NCBI GenBank assembly: GCA_038087035.1
Contig: CP051187.1
Coordinates: 5,275,001 to 5,339,000 of the forward strand
Reading direction: 5' to 3'
DNA from: Gloeotrichia echinulata CP02
GTDB lineage: Bacteria > Cyanobacteriota > Cyanobacteriia > Cyanobacteriales > Nostocaceae
DNA length: 64,000 nucleotides
A program made the position numbers and the translations under genes. Shown one piece after another: positions 34,709-43,500 of this stretch (the first letter of the stretch is position 1; each line of letters starts with the position of its first letter). The notes beneath the pieces were generated by a model. That model saw only the letters and a list, made by a program, of their open reading frames with translations. It did not search any database and was not told where the DNA came from.

Positions 34709-35899
34709 ATGCAGGGAAATTTAAATGAAATTGATATCCGTAGTCTCCTGCAATTGATGGAGTTGGGGCAAAAAACTGGACAGTTGTTAGTTGAAGCCAA
34801 GAACTGTCAGAATTGCGAAAAGCTTGATGGATACGAGACCAACAGACATCACTATTGCCGTAAGTGTCAACAACAGCGTTGGTTAGTATTTTTATGGAAT
34901 GGTCAAATTATTTATTGTCAAGAAGGCGATCGCAGCGGCTCACGCATCGGAGATTACTTAAGGCATTACCGTATTGAGATACCGCCAGACGAAATACATT
35001 TAGCCTCCTTAACATCGCTCAATCCACCAGAGTATACTTACCTTTGGGCACTGTTAGAACGGAACATGATTAACCCCAAGGTAGCGAGAAATATCATCCA
35101 CGGCTTGGTGCATGAGACACTGTTTGATTTGCTGAGTTTACATCAAGGTAGCTTTATTTTCCATCAGAGTTCAGTAATTGCCCCGCAATTAACTAGCTTG
35201 GAGATTACACCATTAGTTACCAAAATTACCAAACAACTGCAAGAGTGGAAACAACTATATCCAGAGATTCAGTCACCGGAACAATTGCCCATGCTTGCTG
35301 ACATAGTGCAGCTAAATTCCTCACTACCGACAAAAACAATAAATAAGTTACAACATTGGGCAGATGGGAAAACCTCCCTGCGTCAACTAGCGCGTTATCT
35401 CAACCGAGATATTTTGACCGTTGCCAAAGCAATATATCCTTACGTGCAACAGGGTTGGCTAAAAATAGTATATAAAAGAACTGACAAAAACAGTGATTGT
35501 ACAACTGATGTGCGGGTAGAGAGTAATTATAGGGGGCGAATAGTATGTATTGACGATACAACCAGCATCGGTGAAACTATAGAGTCTATCTTACAGCCAC
35601 AAGGATATGAAGCGATCGCAATCACTAATCCCTTAGAGGCGCTCAGTCTCGTTTTTCAACTCCAGCCAGATTTAATTTTCTGTGAAATTACCATGCCGAA
35701 ATTAGACGGCTACGAGATTTGTGCCATGCTGCGTCATTCCCAAGCCTTTGCGTTTGTGCCAATTATCATGCTTACTGCTAAGGATGGATTCAATGATCGA
35801 CTCAGAGCTAAGATGGTCGGGGCTACAGATTATTTAACAAAGCCCTTTGACGATACTGAGTTACTAATGCTCATCGAGAAATATCTCAACAGGGCATAG
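34709..35899 (+). CDS. hmpA: PatA-like response regulator HmpA
   Basis: This 396-residue protein has an N-terminal DUF4388/PATAN domain (1-about 210) containing an inserted four-cysteine knuckle (Cys33, 36, 50, 53), a helical middle, and a C-terminal receiver domain (about 270-396). The receiver keeps the acidic pair (CIDDTTS) and the Lys in LTKPFD, but the phospho-acceptor position is Glu326 in FCEITMPKLDG, not Asp. It may therefore signal without phosphorylation. It heads the hmpABCDE operon for hormogonium motility. PatA-type proteins control pilus motility and heterocyst pattern. Confidence 0.88.
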   Translation: MQGNLNEIDIRSLLQLMELGQKTGQLLVEAKNCQNCEKLDGYETNRHHYCRKCQQQRWLVFLWNGQIIYCQEGDRSGSRIGDYLRHYRIEIPPDEIHLASLTSLNPPEYTYLWALLERNMINPKVARNIIHGLVHETLFDLLSLHQGSFIFHQSSVIAPQLTSLEITPLVTKITKQLQEWKQLYPEIQSPEQLPMLADIVQLNSSLPTKTINKLQHWADGKTSLRQLARYLNRDILTVAKAIYPYVQQGWLKIVYKRTDKNSDCTTDVRVESNYRGRIVCIDDTTSIGETIESILQPQGYEAIAITNPLEALSLVFQLQPDLIFCEITMPKLDGYEICAMLRHSQAFAFVPIIMLTAKDGFNDRLRAKMVGATDYLTKPFDDTELLMLIEKYLNRA

Positions 35900-36290
35900 A
35901 CGATGGAAATAAAAAAGATTTTAAGTAAGTCAGTGGGAATCAACCAAACTATATTACGAAACGTAAATATGCCCCAAATCCTTACCAATGAAGCATGAAA
36001 AATGACAAATGACGAGCAAAGCCTAGAAGGTTTATTTGCACCTACTTGTGCCTCCGTTAACAACTTTGTTAATCTACTCTCTGCTGTAGTGACACAAAAA
36101 AGATACAAGACTTGCTCAATCGATAAAAAATCGAGTAAAAAATGTTATCACAGAATCAGCCAACCACAGTACAACCTTATTATCTAGTAAATTAGTGAAA
36201 AATAGAATTAATTTATACAGTAAATGCTGGTGAGGAAATCAGGGAATGTTCCAACAAGGAACGTCTACATCAGGAGGTAGATACGCATTT

Positions 36291-36656
36291 ATGAGTACAG
36301 TTCTGATTGTGGAAGACAGTATTGCACAACGGGAGATGATCACAGACCTCCTGAAAGCCAGTGGCTTAATAGTCACCCATGCCAGTGATGGAGTAGAAGC
36401 TTTGGAAGCTATTCAAAGCACACCTCCTGATTTAGTCGTTTTAGATATTGTCATGCCCCGAATGAACGGCTACGAAGTTTGCCGACGGTTAAAATCCGAT
36501 CCGAAAACCCAAAATGTCCCCGTGGTCATGTGTTCTTCCAAGGGCGAAGAATTTGATCGCTACTGGGGGATGAAGCAGGGTGCAGACGCCTACATAGCCA
36601 AACCTTTTCAACCAACTGAGTTGGTGGGAACAGTCAAACAACTACTGCGAGGATAA
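36291..36656 (+). CDS. hmpB: CheY-like response regulator HmpB
   Basis: This 121-residue stand-alone receiver begins MSTVLIVEDSIAQREM. It has the phospho-acceptor Asp52 in VVLDIVMPRMNG, Ser in CSSKGEEF and Lys in IAKPFQPTE, all required residues. ATG 36291 gives the usual CheY length; an upstream in-frame ATG at 36246 would add 15 residues across the AGGAGG at 36272-36277. It is probably the output regulator acting on pilus motors after phosphotransfer from HmpE. Confidence 0.9.
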   Translation: MSTVLIVEDSIAQREMITDLLKASGLIVTHASDGVEALEAIQSTPPDLVVLDIVMPRMNGYEVCRRLKSDPKTQNVPVVMCSSKGEEFDRYWGMKQGADAYIAKPFQPTELVGTVKQLLRG

Positions 36657-36810
36657 GGTTCAACTACCCCATCCTTACAGGGTGGGGAGCAACGCAAGTG
36701 TCGAATAGCCCGTTGAGCCAGAATTGCGTACACACAGCTAGGTACTGCTTTTGCCTAGCTTACTATAAGTTCTTTTATGAGAACGTTGGACAAGCAACGA
36801 TGAAGAAAAT

Positions 36811-37341
36811 ATGGTCAGCAAACCGGACTTTTTAAGTGGAAGTGGTCAAGACCATTTCCGCCCTGAATTACAAGTAGAAAGTCCTGAAGGTGAGTTACAT
36901 TTGCGGTTTTATATTCCCTCGCATCAGGAGTTTGCACTACCAGCAACTGGTATTCGGGAGGTAATGGAACTGAGTCCAGATCGAATTACACCGATCCCTA
37001 ATGTTTCTCCTTTGCTTTTGGGTACTCTAAATTTACGAGGTCGAGTAATTTGGGTGGCTGATTTGGGTCAATTTCTGGGAGAAGCAACCGCGTTAAACAC
37101 AGATAGAGCAGAGATTCCGGTGATTGCTATCGAAGAGCAAGACACGATAGTGGGCTTGGCGGTAGAAGAAATCGGTGGTATGGACTGGCTTGATGTCCAG
37201 CATCTGATGCTACCAACTCATGTGCCGGATACTATGGCTCCCTTTTTGCGCGGAGAGTGGTTATTAGATGCTAATCACAATCAGTGTCTACGACTACTCG
37301 ATCAAATGGCAATTTTGCGGAGTGCAAGGTGGGCAGGATGA
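36811..37341 (+). CDS. hmpC: CheW-like coupling protein HmpC
   Basis: This 176-residue CheW domain includes RFYIPSHQEFALPATGIREV, TPIPNVSPLLLGTLNLRGRVIWVADLG and VGLAVEEIGGMD. It should couple the methyl-accepting protein HmpD to the kinase HmpE. N- and C-terminal extensions of about 20 residues each are typical of the cyanobacterial forms. It ends 17 bases before the hmpD start used here. Confidence 0.92.
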   Translation: MVSKPDFLSGSGQDHFRPELQVESPEGELHLRFYIPSHQEFALPATGIREVMELSPDRITPIPNVSPLLLGTLNLRGRVIWVADLGQFLGEATALNTDRAEIPVIAIEEQDTIVGLAVEEIGGMDWLDVQHLMLPTHVPDTMAPFLRGEWLLDANHNQCLRLLDQMAILRSARWAG

Positions 37342-37357
37342 AATGGGGAGAGAGGAA

Positions 37358-40231
37358 ATGGCAGCAAGTATAGATGAGTACCTCGAAGCTTATCAGCAGG
37401 CTTATACAGCCTACACAGAACAGAATTATGAACTAGCAGCCACTTTAATTGACGAGGTGGTGCAAAATTTACCAGATGACTCTAATTCTCATTTGTTAAG
37501 GGGTCATATCTACTACGTTTTGCAGGAGTATGATATTGCCAAAATAGAATATGAAACAGTTTTGGTATTGAGTGAAGATGCGGGAATTATAGAGTTTGCC
37601 AAAAATGGAATTGATAGTATTAATCAATTGCAAGAAACTTTAGATTTATCGAACTCTTCTGTAGACAATGGTCAAGGAGATGCAGTAGATATATCGGCAG
37701 CTGTGCAAGTTGATGAACTAGAATTAAAAAAATGGGATTTGAGTGAGAATTTAGAAGAGGACAGCTTTGATTTTGAATCCTTAAGTGAGGAGGAAGAAAT
37801 TTCAGAGGAAATAGATGAAATATCATTAGGAAATCCCTTTTATATTCCCACGGACAATCTGGAATTTTCGCCAGAAGCAGATTCTGCAGCATCTTTTACG
37901 GAAGACCCTTTTAGCTTGCATGAACAACCAAGTGAGCAAGATTCTCAAAGCAACAGTTGGCAAGACCAAGTAGAATTAGAACTTCCCCCTTTCTGGCAAG
38001 AAGATCTATCAACGGGTACTATTGACGAGTCAGATTCAGTTCCCAGTATTGGCGACGATAGCAATTCACCTTTTGCACAAGGTAACTCGGAAATACCGGC
38101 TGAGTTGTTGATTGGCGAAACTTCGCCAGCAGCGAGGAGTGCTGATTTGGAATTGCCAAAAAATGACGAGTCTGATGATACTCTATTGATCAGCAAGTCG
38201 ATGGGAGAAGAAATTGGCAAAAATCCCAAAAACTTGATATATAACAAAGATGATTTTCAAGTTACATCAGAAAATTGGTTGGGACAAACAGACACAGACA
38301 CCGCAGAAGATTTGCCGGAAGTCACATCATCTTTTGAGCGAAATTACGCGGTAGAACAAAAGGCGATAAAATCGGGTGTCGCCGGCGGCATCAAGAATTT
38401 TGAGGGGGATGATAATTTTGATTTTGAGGCATTTGAATCGGCATTTGGGACGGAAGATATTAACACTGATGAAGACACAACTGGTATATTGAATGCAGAA
38501 ACAGCTAAGAGTAATATCGAGTTTTTAGATGACTTTGATGAATTTGATGATCTAGGCAGTATTCCTGGCTTTGATCTGACAGAAGAAGAGCCAACCTTTG
38601 CTGAAGTCGCCATCCGTGTTGGTACCCTGGATGCCAATGGGAGATTGCCAAGTAAAGGCATAGATCTTCCTATGAGTGATGCCACAAATAGCGATCGCGA
38701 AGAAGAACTATTTAGTATCACCGGCTCCCAAGAAGCAGTCCCAGTCTTTACCCAAACAGATGTCTCTAAGCTAGAACCTAACGTCAGCGTTGAGCAGGGC
38801 TGGTTAGCACTCCTAGAAAATGCCAGCCTAGAAAACAAACAATGGGTAGTAGCCGGGGTTGTGGGCGTGGTTTCGGCGCTGATGGTAGCGACAGTCAGCT
38901 TTGCGGCTACGACCTTTTCGCCAGCCCAACAAAGGGAGTCAGTACGCAATACAGGTTGGGCTATGGCCTTAGCTGCTGGGATTGCTGGTGGTGTGACTGC
39001 AGGGGTGATGGGAAATCTCACACTCAAGCAAATTCGGCGCACAACCAAGGATCTACAAGCTCAGTTTGATGCTGTACGCCAAGGTAATCTCAATGTTAAA
39101 GCCACAGTCTATTCCGAAGATGAATTAGGAATGCTAGCCACCGGCTTTAATGAAATGGCGCGGGTAATTTTCGCGACCACAAATGAAGCCCAACGCAAAG
39201 CCGATGAACAAGAAGAAGCCAAAGAAAACCTGCAACGTCAAGTAATTCGCCTCTTAGACGACGTAGAAGGAGCCGCTAGGGGAGATTTAACGGTTCAAGC
39301 TGAGGTGACAGCCGACGTACTAGGAGCCGTTGCAGACGCCTTTAACCTGACAATTCAAAATCTGCGGGATATTGTCCAACAGGTAAAAGTCGCAGCTAGA
39401 GAAGTGACTAAAGGTGCAACCAACTCAGAAACCTTTGCTAGAGCCTTATCTAGTGATGCGTTGCGACAAGCTGAAGAGTTAGCAAACACCTTGAATTCCG
39501 TCCAGGTGATGACAGACTCAATTCAGCGGGTAGCAGAAGCGGCGCGAGAAGCCGAAACTGTAGCCCGTGATGCTAGTACCATCGCCCTCAAAGGTGGGGA
39601 AGCTGTGGAAAATACTGTGGCGGGGATTTTAGAAATTCGGGAAACTGTAGCAGAAACCACTCGCAAGGTGAAACGACTGGCAGAATCTTCTCAAGAAATT
39701 TCTAAGATTGTGGCTTTGATTTCTCAGATTGCTTCGAGAACCAATTTGTTAGCCCTCAATGCTAGTATTGAGGCAGCAAGGGCAGGAGAAGCCGGACGGG
39801 GGTTTGCTATTGTGGCAGATGAAGTGCGACAGCTAGCCGACAAATCTGCCAAATCCTTAAAGGAAATCGAACAAATTGTGATGCAAATTCAGAGCGAAAC
39901 AGGCTCTGTAATGACCGCAATGGAAGAAGGCACACAACAGGTCATTAAAGGCACAAAATTGGCAGAAGAAGCCAAGCGATCGCTAGAAAATATCATTCAA
40001 GTGGCGAATCGTATTGATATCCTTGTGCGTTCAATTACCACGGATACAGTGGAACAGACGGAGACTTCTCGCGCCGTTGCTCACGTCATGCAAACCGTAG
40101 AACTGACAGCGCAAGAAACCTCCCAGGAAGCCCAGCGAGTTTCCGGCGCCCTCCAAAACTTGGTGGGTGTATCCCGCGACTTGATAGCTTCCGTGGAACG
40201 CTTCCGAGTCGAAACCATCGAATCTCGGTAA
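37358..40231 (+). CDS. hmpD: Methyl-accepting chemotaxis protein HmpD
   Basis: This 957-residue protein starts with TPR-like helices (about 1-90), continues with about 390 residues of acidic, probably disordered sequence (many EDSFDFESLSEEEE-like stretches), then two membrane helices (about 495-517 and 537-557), a HAMP domain (AQFDAVRQGNLNVKATVYSEDELG), a second HAMP-like part and the signalling hairpin with SRTNLLALNASIEAARAGE near 795. No periplasmic sensor exists: the helices are nearly back to back, so input is probably cytoplasmic or membrane-borne. ATG 37358 follows GAGAGAGGAA; ATG 37343 is an alternative. Confidence 0.9.
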   Translation: MAASIDEYLEAYQQAYTAYTEQNYELAATLIDEVVQNLPDDSNSHLLRGHIYYVLQEYDIAKIEYETVLVLSEDAGIIEFAKNGIDSINQLQETLDLSNSSVDNGQGDAVDISAAVQVDELELKKWDLSENLEEDSFDFESLSEEEEISEEIDEISLGNPFYIPTDNLEFSPEADSAASFTEDPFSLHEQPSEQDSQSNSWQDQVELELPPFWQEDLSTGTIDESDSVPSIGDDSNSPFAQGNSEIPAELLIGETSPAARSADLELPKNDESDDTLLISKSMGEEIGKNPKNLIYNKDDFQVTSENWLGQTDTDTAEDLPEVTSSFERNYAVEQKAIKSGVAGGIKNFEGDDNFDFEAFESAFGTEDINTDEDTTGILNAETAKSNIEFLDDFDEFDDLGSIPGFDLTEEEPTFAEVAIRVGTLDANGRLPSKGIDLPMSDATNSDREEELFSITGSQEAVPVFTQTDVSKLEPNVSVEQGWLALLENASLENKQWVVAGVVGVVSALMVATVSFAATTFSPAQQRESVRNTGWAMALAAGIAGGVTAGVMGNLTLKQIRRTTKDLQAQFDAVRQGNLNVKATVYSEDELGMLATGFNEMARVIFATTNEAQRKADEQEEAKENLQRQVIRLLDDVEGAARGDLTVQAEVTADVLGAVADAFNLTIQNLRDIVQQVKVAAREVTKGATNSETFARALSSDALRQAEELANTLNSVQVMTDSIQRVAEAAREAETVARDASTIALKGGEAVENTVAGILEIRETVAETTRKVKRLAESSQEISKIVALISQIASRTNLLALNASIEAARAGEAGRGFAIVADEVRQLADKSAKSLKEIEQIVMQIQSETGSVMTAMEEGTQQVIKGTKLAEEAKRSLENIIQVANRIDILVRSITTDTVEQTETSRAVAHVMQTVELTAQETSQEAQRVSGALQNLVGVSRDLIASVERFRVETIESR

Positions 40232-40480
40232 TTTGTCATTGGTCATTGGTCATTGGTCATTTGTTATTGGTCATTTGTTATTGGTCATTTGTTATTGGTC
40301 ATTTGTTATTGGTCATTTGTTATTGGTCATTTGTTATTGGTCATTTGTTATTGGTCATTTGTTATTGGTCATTAGTAAAGGACAAAGGACAAAGGACAAA
40401 GGACAAAGGACAAAGGACAAAGGACAAAGGACAAAGGACAAAGGACAAAGGACAAAGGACAAAGGACAAAGGACAAAGAA
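40232..40480. repeat. Two adjoining heptamer arrays between hmpD and hmpE
   Basis: First about nine copies of a 14-base unit ATTGGTCATTTGTT (two related heptamers), then about 14 copies of AAAGGAC. The array lies inside an operon, so it is transcribed and both strands stay free of hairpin ends. Long open frames across it are repeat artefacts. Confidence 0.95.
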
Positions 40481-40513
40481 TAACTTAGCACTCATAACTC
40501 AGAACTTTGAACT

Positions 40514-43500
40514 ATGCTGCCGGAACAACAACAGCGCATTTTGGGTTACTTTATTGAAGAAGCAAGAGACCATCTCAATACCATTGAGCAGGGATTGCTG
40601 AATCTGGAAAGTACTTTAAACGACCCGGAAATGATTAACGAAGTCTTCCGGGCGGCTCACTCTATTAAAGGAGGAGCGGCGATGCTGGGACTAAGTAGCA
40701 TCCAGCACACTTCTCACCGTTTGGAAGATTGTTTCAAGGTTCTCAAAGAGCATCCGGTTCAGATTGACCAAAAGTTAGAGTCTTTATTTCTCGGTGTCTC
40801 TGATACTCTTAAAGTGCTGTTAGAGAATTTGAGCGGACCCTATGGTCTGTCGGAAGAGACAGCAAATACTCTGATGTCAGAAACTGAGCCGGTGTTTCAA
40901 TGGCTGCATGAGCATCTAGAATTACTCGTAAAACAAGGCACCAATGGAGTAGTTAGCAGTACTAGGGAAATTCACAGCCAGTCAACAGGGACAGATAACG
41001 TTAATTCACTCAGTCAGATTTTCCAGGTCGAAGACACCAATCTTGTGTTTGACACATCCGAAGAGGAGCGATCGCCTGTCCCCATCCCTGAAGATAAAAA
41101 TTGGGGCGAGTTTCAAACCCAAGTGTTACAAACACTGCGGGAAATGTTGCAATTGTTTAAGCAAAGTACAACGCCTGAATCTCGACAAAATTTAGAGCAA
41201 TGCTGTCACCAATTAGTCACACTGGGTGAGAAATTTCATTTACCTAAGTGGTGTAGTTTATGTCAAGCGGCCGCTAGTGCGATCGCTAATCCTGAAAATA
41301 CCTATCTAACTTTAGCTAAAATTGTCATTACAGAATTTAAACAAGCTCAGGAGTTAGTCCTACAAGGTAGGGACATTGAGATTACAATTAGTCAACAATT
41401 AGAAGCACTCCTCAACTTTCCTGAGATTGAACTATTAGAAATAACCCCTGATTTGCTAGAGCAAGAGCCAGCAACACAGTCAATTACAGAAACTGGGGCT
41501 GATCATCTATTGTCTGGAACAACAGATGATTTTGTCAATGGCAATAAAAACACGATTATTAGCCTAACTGAGGTATCTGAGCAACTTAATCTAGACGTAG
41601 AAATTCCCGCAGCCGCAGAAAACACAGTCACGGAAACTTCTCTACTTTCTCACCCCTTATCCAGTCTGGAAAATGATCGACATCCAACAAATACCAATAT
41701 TGATTCCAAGGGACCAGAAGTAGGAATAGCTGAGTTAAATACCCTTGCTGGTTTGTTTGAAATTGACAATTCCGAACTGGATGAGACTTGGCAACAAGAG
41801 GAAATCCTAGACGTGAATACCGACAATACATCGGGAATTATTGACAACAGCGAAACCGAGAATCTTGATAATGATTTTGCTGATTTTCTGTTATTTGATG
41901 ATGATAATAGCAGTGAGGAAATTCCAACAATCTCCGCTAATAGTGAAGATTTATCGTTGTTATTTGGCGACAATTTTTTAGAAAAAGACAATTCCGAATT
42001 GCCAGTCAATGTTTTATCAGATACAACCTTTGAGTTGGATGAGTTGGATAATATTTCTGACTTGGAGCTAAATTTAGACTCCTCTAATGAGCCAATTTTC
42101 GCCGAATTAACCCAAATTGCCGATGATTCTCAAAAGTCTGCTGGAGAAATGTCCACAGCGAATATCAGCGATGATTTATTGGAGTTGGGACTAGATGAAT
42201 TAACCCAAATCGCCGATGATTCCCAAAAGTCTGCTGGAGAAATATCCACAGCGAATATCAGCGACGATTTAGTGGAGTTGGAACTAGATGAAAATGAATC
42301 AATATCTCCAGGAGAATTAACTCCAGCAGAGACGGAAAATATCGCCAGCCTCGAAGTAACCACCAAGCAAGAAAACAATTTTGAAGAGTTATTTTTAGCT
42401 GATAAAAATACTAATCGGCTGGAAGAAAGTACGCCTAATAATCACATATCTCAGCCAGAAAACGTATCTTTCGATCATCTGTTTGCGGAACTGGAAGAGA
42501 ATTCACTACTGTCTCCAAGCGAGTCAGCTATCGGAGATTTATTTAATACATCTGATGACACAAATATAGAGTTTTCTGTGTCAGAAGACCCTATCAGCAA
42601 CTTCTGGGAACAAGAAGCCGAACCAGAACAAAAGCAGGAAGTTGTGCAAGCTTTAGAAGAAAGTTTGTTTATGGCTGCGGCTAATGAAGACTTTTTTGTT
42701 GATAGTCAGCAGGATATATCTTCACCAACAAACAGTTTTGGTGTAGAAGATTTTGAACTTACTTTTTTACAGCCAGAGCCGGAACTTGAACTGAATATAA
42801 CATCAGATGTGGGGAATGATTTGTTTGGGGAGTTTACAGCAAGTAACACGACAAATTTATCTGCTGTTAGGGATGATGTAGAGTCTGTGGCTGAGAGTAT
42901 CCACCTCCAATCAGAGAACGATTCGACAGATCTAACTCCCGAAGTTTTGGATTTCATCCCCGAATTTACCAATCAGCCGCTAGAGACAGAATTTGCTGAT
43001 AGTTCTAAATCCTTTACTGACCTGGAATTTGAGTTTTTGGATGCTAGCGATGAGAATGAAGATCAAACCATTACTCTTACTACTTATATTCAGCTAGACA
43101 GCGCCGATAATCCTATTAATGATTTAGATGATTTATTGCCAAGAGAAACTATTAATCCAGAATTTAATTTTACAGATATAGCAATTGAGTCTGAGATTTT
43201 AGATTCTCCGTTAGCAACTGAAGTTAAATTTACAGAAGCAAGCCTTGTACAAAGCGAGGAATTGGGTTTAGACAATGATTTATTGATGAGAGATTATGCT
43301 TTATTAGCAGGAGAAAGTCAGGAAGAGTTATTACAAAGTATAGGCACTGAATCTGAGTTAAATCTCACAGCAGAATCAGCGGATTTGTCAGAGCCTGTGT
43401 TGGATATAGGCGAAATATCTCAAGTAGAAAATGGTGTTATTATACCTCAAGCAGTAGCTCCAGAAAATCAGACTTATATTCAAGATGAATTTGCTGATTT

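Noticed and set aside
38344..39048. 234-codon open frame on the - strand inside hmpD
   Set aside because: Shadow of the coding bias of hmpD; Ser/Thr/Ala-rich without domains, and the + strand product is well supported.
40246..40488. Open frames with repeating VIGHLLLVICYWSF-like peptides
   Set aside because: Direct translation of heptamer arrays in frames without stops; not genes.
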